DNA of 64,000 nt from Tetragonia tetragonoides (Eukaryota; Streptophyta; Magnoliopsida; Caryophyllales; Aizoaceae): positions 6,455,501 through 6,519,500 of the forward strand of contig CM076151.1 of the NCBI GenBank assembly GCA_038025085.1. The letters are read 5' to 3'. The notes under the pieces are model-generated. The model made no database searches and had not been told where the DNA came from. It saw nothing but the letters and a program-made list of their open reading frames with translations. Made by a program: the position numbers and the translations under genes. Shown piece after piece: positions 13,170 to 24,697 of the stretch (its first letter is position 1; every line of letters starts with the position of its first letter).

Positions 13170-14960
13170 TTATCATAAACAAACCATCACAAATTTCCAC
13201 ATTGATGTACAGTCCAAAAAGCACACATAAATCACAGGTCCAAGCATGTAATGAGTCAAATACACAATTTGTCAGGTTTCAAATTCAGTTAGAGACAATC
13301 ATGCCTATTGCAATTGCACCAATGACTGCAGCAGCCCCGTCGCCAAAAGGGGTTTGCGGTGCAGACTGACTTTCATAGGCCGTTTCAGGCAAGCTTAAAT
13401 TAGCTATTGGCAGCACAGTGATCTGCTCTCCTGTGTATTTTTGCCACACCTCATCACCCAATCCAAGTTTCGCATGTTGTGAAATACATCCAGGATCAAA
13501 GTCTAGCCCACATATTTTACAACTATACTTAAAGCCTGTCATAAGCCCCCTACAAGAAGAACAAGTATAAAATTTATCACCGCAAGGCTTAAGCACCAAC
13601 GGATGGGGCGGGTGCAGTGGATGGACCAAGTACAGTGGCCACTGGCTGCACCCAGGGTGCAGGTAGAACTGACATTCTTTACATCTGTACATTCGATTAT
13701 TCGTGGGCCCTGTCTTCCCAGTCCTACATAGGTCACACGATGTGAAATATGGCCTAATCTTGAGCTCAAGCTCATGCTGAGGGTGCATGTAGGAGATTAG
13801 CCTGGTTGGTTGCTTGGCACAAACCTGGTGTAACCAAACATCACAGGCTTCACAATGGTACCTTATACCATTCCCCAAGTTATTGCAATGATTACATATG
13901 AAAGACCGTTTCTTATATTCTGCAACCACCGGGTGCTGGCGATGTGCAAAAGTGTCAATGGTGTCAAATCGGACCCCAAAGGCCTCGATCTCATCAGGTG
14001 GCATGTGGTGCAAGAGCCGGGTGATGGGAATCTGAGCACACTTTTTGTGCAGGTCAAAGTTGCATAGGGCACAATGGTATCTCTTTCCACGCCCACTGAT
14101 TGTACAGCTATCACAGCTGAATGTAACATAGGTTGGCTCAGTGTAGGTCAGTTGGTGGGGATGTGAGAAGTGCTCTATAGTCTCTGATATTGGATCATCT
14201 TTAGCTGTTCCTCTTTCTAATTCTCTCTCCCTCTCTCTTTCTTTCTCTATGTCTTTGTCTTTCTGTTTCATGCGATGCCTTTTTCCCCTAAGCAACATTT
14301 TTGCCCCCTTTTGTTTGCTCAGGGTGGTTGAATTATACCAATGAATGAACTATTTATAGTGAGGGAGGTTTCTTGTAACTCGAATAATCGTGGCGATAAC
14401 TTCAGTACAATGAAGGGTTGCTTCAACATTTAGGCTAAAATAGCTGACTAAGCCCTGCTTGCACCTCATCTGTCATAGACAGTTTCACATTGGACTAGTT
14501 CATGCTGATTCTTCTATCTTCAGTTAAAAATTTTAAAGGTCAATTCTGTTTTATTTTAGATGTTGGATTGTTGGGTAAGGGTGTGAAACTTTGACTAGAA
14601 AGTTCCATGAAACCTACAAACTGATTGTCTTTTCATCCTGCATATTATAGATCACGACAGTTGTTTGACCTCTTTCTTTTTGCTGAAGACAACCAGTTAA
14701 TTGTTTTAAGAATTCTTGTTTTGACTTGGTATGTGGTTCTTCATCCATTCAACTTGACTCCAACTTGTGAGTATGATCCAGACAGAATCAATAAGATAAA
14801 CTGAATTCAACTTAAAAGCCATTTCATAGAGAATCTCATATGGAATTAAGAATTTTGTAAACAGATGTGTGCTGTGAAGGAGTTTTGACTTTTTGTAAGA
14901 AAAGATAGTGATTGAAATGGTAAGTGGTGAGGAACTTAGAATCACACAGAACATACATAA
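13170..14960 (-). repeat. Tandem duplication unit B (intact DC1 copy with flanks)
   Basis: Direct-repeat partner of 10560-12290, same orientation. The 3' flank, coding sequence and upstream flank are all alignable. Boundaries are approximate because the outer flanks are diverged. Confidence 0.75.
13285..14298 (-). CDS. DC1-domain (cysteine/histidine-rich C1-like) protein
   Basis: Single-exon, 337-residue member of the large plant DC1 family, a zinc-binding fold related to the diacylglycerol-binding C1 domain. Family members are linked to stress and hormone responses, mostly without biochemical proof. A charged N-terminal stretch (KQKDKDIEKERERERELE, residues 10-30) precedes repeated H-x8-C-x2-C type domains: HPHQLTYTEP with CDSCTISGRGKRYHCALC; HPVVAEYKKRSFICNHC with CEACDVWLHQVCAK; HPQHELELKIRPYFTSCDLC with CKECQFYLHPGCSQ; and HPPHPLVLKPCGDKFYTCSSC with CKICGLDFDPGC. 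The C-terminus ends in a hydrophobic stretch (AAAVIGAIAIGMIV) that might anchor it in a membrane. It is the intact member of a tandem pair; the other copy has a frameshift. The start is the first ATG of the frame. Confidence 0.88.
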   Translation of the reverse strand: MLLRGKRHRMKQKDKDIEKERERERELERGTAKDDPISETIEHFSHPHQLTYTEPTYVTFSCDSCTISGRGKRYHCALCNFDLHKKCAQIPITRLLHHMPPDEIEAFGVRFDTIDTFAHRQHPVVAEYKKRSFICNHCNNLGNGIRYHCEACDVWLHQVCAKQPTRLISYMHPQHELELKIRPYFTSCDLCRTGKTGPTNNRMYRCKECQFYLHPGCSQWPLYLVHPLHPPHPLVLKPCGDKFYTCSSCRGLMTGFKYSCKICGLDFDPGCISQHAKLGLGDEVWQKYTGEQITVLPIANLSLPETAYESQSAPQTPFGDGAAAVIGAIAIGMIVSN

Positions 14961-16615
14961 GAGAAACTGAATTGTGCTAATCTATATGGTTCAATTTAGA
15001 GTGTGTGCTTTATACACATAAGACGCATAAAATTAGTTGAATTAAGAGTTTAGCTTACTTTAGAGTTGTTTAGCGACGATTACAAAAATAAGAACAAATT
15101 TCATATATTCAGTTACTAATAGTTCCAAGACAGTTTCTCAAAGCAAGCAGATCACATTACTGATGTGCATGGCACAGATTTCAACTTCGGCACAATGTAC
15201 TTATATTAGGAAAACATAAACATAGCGTGAAAGAGATATAGAAACCGGATATCCTCCATTAACATAATACAAATCTCTTAGTCTATATTAGTACAGTAGT
15301 TGGTATACAATTCAAGTACAGCAAGACAGGATCACAGGAGTAATTAGACTAATGCAATAAAGTCTAAGTACCCTTTCTTCAAGTTTCAGAGAAGGGGGAA
15401 AACAGTGATAGATGACAGCGATTTTAAGGATTTGAAATGAGGTACAGAACACAATCCTAGTAAATATAGCAGGTACTTACAGAGGATTCAGGGTGGCTCT
15501 GAGGTCTGACTGAAGAAGGCTAATCAGGCAAGCTTTACGAGTTAGTTACTGACAATATTGTAATCTGTGGAATGATCACTTCCTCATTCCACCAATATTA
15601 AGCGAATCAGAAGCAAGTTGGCGAAACTTACACAACTGTACTTATACACTTCAGTTGACATCCTAATAGCAGTTTAGCCACAAATATTAACGAGAGCACG
15701 GCTTAAGCACAGACAGATTAGTTGTATGCCATGGGTGTGCAGGTAAACAACCAGCTCAGGATGTGCAGATGTTAGAACCAGCATCTTTTGCATATATACA
15801 TTCATTTGATACCTTGCACAGTGGCACAGGCCCGAGCTTCTGTCAGTTTCCTTTGTATTGCTACATTCCCTGCAATACCGTCAGTTCAGTTCCATTTTTG
15901 AATCTTATAATAATGCAGCATTTTTTTTTTTGATTGGAAATAATTCAGTTCATTGGTTTGAGCTTCTGAGGGGCTGCATTATCTCCAGTTTCACCCTTGT
16001 CCATCACGTGCACACTCCATGAGATCATGACTTTGCTTCATGGGCTGATGGCATGGGCAGTGTAAGCAAACAAATTATTTGCATCATCTTTTGCTTTCTT
16101 TTTGGAAGAATCACAAATATGGGAAGGGTAATGTGACAATGTATCCGAAACGAAAAGAATGCAGATAATGAGAAAAAAAAAAAAAAAAAAAAGTCATGAT
16201 ATATGATTATCCCCGAATAATTTCTTACGGAAAATGCAGCTCGCAAGTTATTATGCTAATCAAAACTACGATTTTCTTAGTACCTAATTTAACCTAACAT
16301 TTCATATTATTTGGTAGTTCTAAATTCTAAATACTAAGTAACAAGGAGTAATAAATTTTCATATTTGATTTAACACTTTTCAGTGTATAGATGTGAATCT
16401 ATGTTTACTAAATAGATAAGGTCAATATTCCATATAACGTGGAAACATTTTCCTCTTTAATTTCTTCAATTTTCCATATTTCTTCCTTAAATCTCCATCA
16501 TTACAAAATTATTTATTATTATCCAAACGTACTTATACTTGGTGACTCTTCCTTAACTTGTCACTTTTTTCAACTAGTAGCTCAACTCAAAACACAAACT
16601 TCAAACTTCCAAAAA
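14961..16615. other. Intergenic region between DC1 copy and NHD1
   Basis: AT-rich. No gene-like frame was recognised on either strand. A CACGTG G-box lies at 16005-16010, about 600 bp upstream of the NHD1 start. An A-run of about 19 lies near 16172-16191. The last 150 bp or so should hold the NHD1 leader. Confidence 0.5.
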
Positions 16616-19600
16616 ATGGCATATTCTCTCTCCTCCCCAAGCTACTACCACCTCTCCACATCACGGCCGAGAAAACGCCCCTCTCTCTCCTCATCGCCGG
16701 CGATTCTCCGGCGAGATTCGCCGTCGACTGTTAATTCTCCGGCGACCTTGAAATGGCGTGACAAATGCCGAAAATTTAATTTACACAGAGATGGCGTTAT
16801 TGTCAGAGCTGAAGATAAGGCTCGAGAAATTTCCTCGTCTTCTCCGCTTGAGGTTTATTTTTTCTTCTCTCTCTATCTAGGTTTTTGTCGTCGAATTGTT
16901 GGACGAAATTCGGTAAATTATGTTGTTAGTTAAGTCTTGGTATTTGATTTTATATTTAATTTGTATCGAATAAATTGAATTTGATTTCAGTTGGTTGAAG
17001 TAATGAAGTTGATAAAATGTATTTTTAAGTTAAGTGCTTGAAAATACTACACTGTAAATTTGTATTTTTGATTGAATTTCCTGAATGTAGACATTATATT
17101 TCTGTTGAATATTTAGCTTTGGCTAGCAGTTGGCTATATCCTGGGCGGAATTCTTTTGTTTGATATTTCTTATGTTGAATTTGTATATTGATGAAGCTGG
17201 GGTTTATGTTCTTAAATGATAATTAGATGATTACTCTATGTTGAGATTGTCTGTCCCGATCATGAGTTTGGCCGTGCAATACTTGTACTTGTGATATGTT
17301 TGTTGAATTCTTGAATGTTATCCTATGATAGGGTCATGAATGTAGGCAACTGAATGCGTTGTAGATATTGTGTTTGGTCTTTTTTATTTATTACTCTTTC
17401 ATGATGTATGTTTGATTGCTCCGTGCTGCAGCAAATTTTTCCAAGACATTAGCTTTTGACCGCTGTGATCGAGTGCTTACATCACATGTAGTGACCCAGG
17501 GATCCATGATTCTATTTTATCATGAATCTAAGTTTTGTTGAAGTGCCCTTTTTAGTTTCTAGCTTTCTTATTTTAAGTTCAACTCGACCTTAAGAATGTT
17601 ATACCCCCGTGTGAAGAATTTATGGGAATAACATGTACATGATTGCATGCTGGATTGCTATTAAAAGAAAGTAACTTCGGATAGACTATTGAATTAGACT
17701 GAGAATATTCTTATACAAGTTGGCTAATTTTATTGACAATCAGAGTTAATGGAAAATCAATATAGAAGACGTCATGTTTCTCTGCAATCTTTCTTGAATC
17801 GTAGTCTGATTTTCTTGTAAATGCCCGTTTTGCATGGATGAATATCAGTTCTTACTCATTATGAAGTCAGATGATTCCAATCCTGCTGAAGCAGTTTCTA
17901 TTGAGTTCTATATTTACCCTGTTAGCATATTTTCAGGAGCTGAATCCGCCATCAGGAGAATGTGATCCTTTATGTTCGGTTGATGAAACAAGCTCTCGAG
18001 ATCTAGAGGCGACTTACCAGCCAAAGACCGACTTGCTAAAAGCTCTTGCTATTCTTGCAGCTGCATTGACAGGGACAGCAGCTATTGGCCATTCCTGGGT
18101 TGCTGCTAATCAGGTGTATTTCTGTCTCATTGTCTGATGTTTAAAGTTGCAGGCTTACAAATGCATATTGCCTTAGCTGAATAGACATGCTGATGGAAAG
18201 TGTTGGTGTAATATATGATACAGGATGTTGCTATGGCGTTGCTATTTGGATTAGGATATGTAGGGATAATTTTTGAAGAATCTCTAGCTTTCAACAAAAG
18301 TGGAGTAGGATTACTGATGGCAGTATCCTTGTGGGTCGTAAGAAGCATTGGGGTAAGGTTATTTAACCGAGATTCTGACATGTTAATGTCACTTATCATC
18401 CTTTGAGCTCTTTCTTAATGTACTATGGTAACCAAAGGCTCACGATACAGATTTTTATTTTTAACTTGTTACAACAGACTCAGCAGCTATAGTTGCGATC
18501 TATTTTTTCACTGAAGGAATGAGAGCATTTAGAACTTGAACAATATTGCTCAGAGAAGTTATCTGCTGCTCTAACAAGCAAAAGTCATGCTAAAAAGCAA
18601 TTTTGCGAAAAGTAGCCAATCGTTTCCCCTATAAATTTTCAGGCAATAATCTTGTATTTCCCCCGGGGGGGGGGGGGGGTTTACGTGTTAGTTTATCAAT
18701 TTTCCACATCTATAATCTATGTATATGCATCGGTCGAGATATTTAAGGAGAGCAGTACTAAATATATACGTGATTTGTTGGCCTTGAAGTTTTTTCCCAG
18801 AAGTCCTTTCACAAAGAGTGTCTCATGCCTTTCTTTTCCCTTTTGGCCTATTTTGTAGGCTCCATCAACTGAGGTAGCTGTTTCAGAGCTAGAACATGCC
18901 ACTGCTGAAGTCAGTCAAATTGTGTTCTTTTTGCTAGGTGCAATGACAATAGTTGAAATAGTTGACGCTCATCAAGGATTTAAGCTTGTAACTGAGAACA
19001 TTACTACACGTAAGCCGCGTACTCTCCTCTGGGTGGTAAGTACTGTGTCTAAGGCTCTCAGCTTAGCATAAAACCATCACAGATCATCTCCTGTGCTTAT
19101 ATCAAATTGTAATGTTTCTCAAGATGTATCATGCAGATTAGTGATTGACTGATTGCATCAGCTTTTTGATAGTGTAAATTTTGTTGTTAGAGTTTCCAGC
19201 ACTCACGCTGTGGTCTTGACTCAGTAGACTGTGATACTAATGGTCCGCAGCATGCAACTTCTGTAAATTATTTACCTTGTTTTTTTGTGGTCTAGCAATA
19301 TACATCAAGCCATTTCTTTTTCAGTGAGAATGCTGACCTTTTGTTTTGTGGTTTGTCTCAAAACTTTTGTTAGTAGCTGTTTGCTTGTTTGAAAAGTCTG
19401 AAATTCTCTTGAGAGAAAAATAAGTTTCACTAATTAAGATATTTATGAAGTACTTAATATTTGATTCTTGTTGCAGGTTGGTTTTGTGACATTTTTCTTG
19501 AGTGCGATTCTTGACAACTTGACGTCTACCATAGTCATGGTTTCTTTATTGAGGAAACTGGTTCCCCCATCCGAATACCGCAAGTATGCTCTCTTAATTT

Positions 19601-22600
19601 TGTATCATATCTTTTATATGAAACTTCTTATTAGGTTTGTTTCCATGGAAAGATCTTCGTTAATTTGATTTATGAAAATTACAGTCATAATCTTTAGACA
19701 TTTATTAGTATTGTTATTGATTATCTACTTTTAAATTTTATTTTATGTTTTTACTTTTAAGTGAGTGACTTTACTTTTTTCCTAAATTAATAATAAATTA
19801 TTAAGCAGGTTTAGAAAATGTTGAGGCGCTCTTGAGGTGCAAAATTCTTTCTTTGGTTTCTTCAAGTGATAATCTAGTGTTTCTTTGGGAGTGGGACCAT
19901 ACTGATGGTGTATGTATCTTATGTCAATGCTCATAGGGTATTATGGAACTCGGTACATATGTGTTCGTGTCATAATAAGTGACCCCTACATTTCTGAATA
20001 GTGACCCCATTTTTCTGTGAGTTTCACACAAGACTTGTTGTTTTCATAAATCACTGATTTTATAGCATCATTTTGACTATGGGGCAGTGCACCTCACTTC
20101 ATGGAAGCAGGCGCCTTTGCCTTGCACTTTGCACCTTGTGAAACACTGATATTATGGATGTGTATGCTGGTAACTGTAAAAACAAATATGCAAATGCATT
20201 GAAATGTGAGCTCACAAACCTATATGTTAGGCAGTTGGGCTGTCCGAACACAGATGACAGAATCACAGAATGTACAATACCAACTCTAACATAAAGCATG
20301 GGACAACAGAATTTTTGTAGCATTAAATACAAATACATATTGCACCAAAAGAAAGAAAGAAGTAGTATCTAGGATATCAGATTTTATATAGGGCTTGAAG
20401 AAAATTTAGATACTAGCAATGTCTTCTTCTTCTTTCAATTTCGAGAAATTATTATTATGATACAAGAAGAAAAGTAGTCTTCGAGGCTAATGCTTGGGAT
20501 CCTACGGAGTGACAAAAGGTTTAGTACGACTTGTACAATATTGTTTTCCCTTTTATGTTGGGGGGCAGGGGGGGTGTTGTTGTTGTTTGTAGGGTTCCTC
20601 CTTTCCTGGGACACAAGGGCTTTAGGGACATTCCTTTTTTATTTTTATTTTTTATAAGATGCTCTAGGGACTTTCTTCCCCTTGGCAATTGTTTTAGAAC
20701 CTAACATCAGTGAGAGAAAGGCTGAGGGGTTACATGGACAACCAGGTAACTTTCATCTTTGTTCTTTGGTGAAAAGTTTTCAGCTAAAAAACAAACATCT
20801 TTGCCCCTTGAGTCAATTCTCAAATTAGTACCCTCTTAGGTAAATAACTGTGCTCCAAGCCTCCAATAAAACTTGCATCAGGATCTGTCTGCATTCTAGA
20901 TATAGTTTTCACACTGGCCGTATGATAGGTTATTATTACTGCTATTATTATTTGGAATATTTGCTATCTATGCATTAGGTTATAGAGTTTCCTTCTAAAT
21001 TAGAACATACTTGCAGGCTTCTAGGAGCGGTTGTGGTCATAGCCGCTAATGCTGGGGGTGCTTGGACTCCAATTGGAGATGTCACAACAACTATGCTCTG
21101 GATACATGGTCAGATATCGACATTGCCAACAATGAAGGTTTGTCGTGGTAAAATATAGTGATTTCCTACTATTCTGCGCTGTGGCTCTACTTGTTCACTG
21201 TCAAGTTTTTTGAAGTCACTATTGCAACATGAATCACTCTGCAGTTTAATTACGGGGCATGTGAAAGCCACAAGCGGTATCAATAGGTTCTAGTTCTCTA
21301 GTAGTAGTTCGAGCTGGTGCATACCAAAAAAATTCAGAACTTTGATAAGATTGGTTGGAGTTTTCCTGTCCCAAGTAATTTTAGGGGTCATAGTGTTAGG
21401 AATCCTAACACTACATGAAGCATTACCTATGTAACAGGATAGCTTTGGAAACACCTAGCAACCTTAGCCCACAGGAGGAAAACCTTCCATAAAGTGCCCA
21501 TAATTATGTGCTTCCCACCTCTTGTAATTAACAAGAGCTTAGCTCATCATAAATAAGTACCGATACAGGGGCATAATATAACCACCTTCCCAAGCCGTGT
21601 ACCAGGCCCGCTTTTTCGTTCTTCATGACCTCAACATCAACAGTATCCGTTCTACATTCGGGCTTGCACCTAACACGCATTTGGTGTAGTTGGACTATCA
21701 TACTTGTTTTATGCTCTTCATTCGAGTTGCTCTCTGTAGAGTACAATGTGTAGATTTCCAAATGGAAGACGGAGTTCCCAACTCTATGTAATCAATTGGT
21801 CACTATCACTCTTGAGCTTTCTTCAGTTTTGTAGGTAGCTGCTATAACCTATAAGTATCTATATTTGGTGCAAGTGCAACATTCAAACCCAGGTTCAGAT
21901 TTGCATCTTACAACTCAAAGAGTGCCTGACTAATCAGGTCTATCAAGACCTTAATTGCATAGTTAGGGTCAAGATGGATTTGTTGCCCAACAGAGTTAAT
22001 TTTTACAACATTTTCTCTTGATTGCAATAATGTTCTAAAAGTATTTCTCAACCGCTTTTATTCATGTAACCTAAGATGCTAAGACTAAGATCATGTTTGT
22101 CAGTATTAAGAAACCTTCTTGGATCTTTCTCTAACTTCTGATTTGGGCAAAGCTTCATTAACATAATTTTTCTATGTTACAGGATTTAATTATACCTTCT
22201 GCTGTTTCTTTGGCTGTCCCTTTGGCCCTTATGTCTCTTTCAAGGTATATGTGCTATAAATCAAAGGAAGTAGATTCAATCTGAATGAAAAGATGAGAGA
22301 AGTATGATATTTTGTTGCTGATTCCATTCTCTCCTTTTCATTGCAGTGAAGTTAATGGAAAGGGATCAGAGTCTTCCCCTGTTTTGGCTTCTGAACAGAT
22401 GGCACCTCGAGGACAGCTTGTCTTTGCAGTGGGTCTTGGTGCTTTGATATTTGTCCCTGTGTTCAAATCCCTTACTGGTTTGCCTCCATATCTGGGGATG
22501 CTTTTAGGACTTGGAGTTCTTTGGATATTAACAGATGCTATTCACTATGGTGAATCTGAAAGGCAGAGACTAAAAGTACCACAAGCATTATCTCGTATCG

Positions 22601-23508
22601 ATACTCAAGGGGCTCTTTTCTTCTTAGGAATTCTTTTATCTGTTAGCAGGTAACTTTGAGTTCATTAAAGTTAGTGCTGTCATCACTTCATTGTGCTTCA
22701 TAGTCAGCTTATATGTTCTGTCGATTATCCATGACGGGGAAGTGTGAGAATATCGGTCTAAATAATTGTATGCGCCATGTGGAAATTAAGTGTTTGTTTG
22801 TCTTCTTTGCACTCCCTGAATACTTCTGCATGAGTTACAGAGGACTTGAAGTTCACATTGCTTGTACAGCTAGTATACTATCAGTTTTGTTCCCTATTAT
22901 TGGGTGACATTATCCAAATCAATGTGCTGTAGCATTTGGCTATTTGATTCTGGAATGTTATTCGATTCTTCATTCTGTTTCTGATAATTTGGTCATTTTG
23001 TGGGTATAGCTTGGAATCAGCGGGTATCCTGCGAGAGGTGGCAAACTACCTTGATGCCCATATACCAAATATTCAACTCATTGCCAGCGCAATAGGGGTT
23101 GTTTCAGCAGTTATAGACAATGTTCCTCTTGTTGCAGCTACAATGGGAATGTATGATCTTTCCTCTTTTCCGAAAGACTCGGAGTTCTGGCAGCTGGTTG
23201 CATTTTGTGCCGGTACTGGTGGTTCCATGCTAATTATTGGATCTGCTGCCGGAGTAGCTTTCATGGGGATGGAAAAGGTCGACTTCTTTTGGTACTTGAG
23301 GAAGGTAAATATTTGCATCCTGCTGACAACCATTGTCAGATTGATACCCTTTTATTGGGTTAGTTACAAACATGTTGATGTTGTGCAGGTGAGTGGATTT
23401 GCTTTTGCTGGCTATGCTGCTGGAATTGCAGCTTATCTGGCTATTCATAACCTCAATATCTCCTTGCCTACTACACTCGCTCACGTTCCATTCATATCTG
23501 GCTCATGA
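16616..23508 (+). CDS. NHD1: Plastid-targeted NhaD-type Na+/H+ antiporter
   Basis: Orthologue of Arabidopsis NHD1, a chloroplast-envelope sodium/proton antiporter that exports Na+ from the stroma. Ten exons: 16616-16852, 17937-18113, 18224-18352, 18859-19035, 19477-19583, 21017-21137, 22183-22244, 22347-22649, 23010-23304 and 23389-23508, giving 575 residues (Arabidopsis about 576). Residues 1 to about 75 form a Ser/Arg-rich plastid transit peptide. The ArsB/NhaD permease core follows, with membrane segments such as VFFLLGAMTIVEIVDAHQGF, FFLSAILDNLTSTIVMVSLL, VVVIAANAGGAWTPIGDVTT and VVSAVIDNVPLVAATMGMY. The paired DN (ILDNLTST, VIDNVPLV) and NAGGAWTP motifs are typical of NhaD pores. The last intron (84 nt) is stop-free and in frame. 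Intron 5 (19584-21016) carries a half-MITE repeat. Confidence 0.94.
18661..18679. repeat. C4G15 homopolymer in NHD1 intron 3
   Basis: A run of four C then fifteen G lies about 180 bp before exon 4. Such runs are rare in plant introns and error-prone in sequencing, so the length is uncertain. Confidence 0.85.
19970..20040. repeat. MITE half-copy in NHD1 intron 5
   Basis: The block CATAATAAGTGACCCC...ACAAGACTTGTTG matches the right half of the inverted-repeat element at 34460-34611 in the TFIIIC gene. The left half was not found here. Confidence 0.5.
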
Positions 23509-24697
23509 ATGATGTTCCTGAGAAACCTGTTGTTTTTTTGCTTGAAAAGAGCTGCTGCCTTAGAATCTTTGGAAATGTAGTGTTTGTGATTGAGAATTGA
23601 GATGCAAAAGCGCCTTCAAGTAATCTTAGGTAATACAGTACTTAGTTAGATTCGGTTTATTTATTTAATTTTGTTAACAGAAAAAACACTTTCTAACAAA
23701 TTGATTTTTGTTTTGAATTTTATGTAGGTGTATACGAGATGTTGGTTGTAACTTGTAATTCAGATGGGTTTTCCAAATGTATAAAGTGGTAATGAAGGCT
23801 AATGTTGAGGAACAAAACTACCCAAGGTATTACGAGTATAATTTGGAATAAAGTCACGATGAATATGAAGCATACCTCATTTTCTATCATGGGGTTTTAG
23901 AGTAATAATGGTCTGAAAGCATTTTATCAACCATTGAAGGTCAATCTTTTGTACATGCTTCTTAGTTCTCACCACAGAAATCGTGGATCTTATGGTTTGA
24001 AGTAGTCATTATGAAGCATTTCAAATTCATTTTGGATTGAATAGACATTCCACAAGCTTCAAATTTCAGTATAATTTGGTTTTGAATCACGAGTCAATTC
24101 GGATAACAAGTGTATTCGGATATTGAGTTGGACCTGGAGGATTTTGCCAGATGTAGGTGTTTACAGTTACACGGTTGTTGTTCAATTAGTTCTCGAACAA
24201 ATTGGAGGTTAAGAAATCAAATTGTCTCAATGCAACATAGCACTTCATCCATAATGTAGGATGGCAGTGATATCAAAAGGAAAAAACTAATATAAATTGT
24301 AGAATGTACGTAGGCAGTGATAGGAAAGTTGGCATATAAAATTAAATTATAAATACATGCAGCCTCAAGGCAACAAGATATCCATAGACTGGAAAAGGAG
24401 TTCAATTATTACACATCTAAGAAACCACATTTCAATGTGAGGAAGACAGTAAAATAAACACAATTATTATTACTATTATTATTTTACAATGAAGGTAAGT
24501 AGGACTTCTTTCCTGGACTGCTTCATCTCGGAGCCCGACCCAATACATAACAGGCCCGACATTTGGGAGGGAAGGAGGGGGGAATAAAATGAAGGAAAAT
24601 CCTTCCCCCAAATGCCTCTAGTAGGAATTAAACTTAACCGCGTACCCAAGTCAATACCTAGGCTACCTTTTGGTAGCTAAATAAACCCAAAAATGCG
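23509..24697. other. Convergent 3' flanks of NHD1 and the TFIIIC subunit gene
   Basis: Two genes face each other across this 1.2-kb stretch. It holds both 3' UTRs, which cannot be delimited from sequence alone. Around 24480-24690 is a G/C-richer block with a weak minus-strand box-B-like GGTTAAGTTTAATTCC, a possible worn SINE. Nothing else was recognised. Confidence 0.5.
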
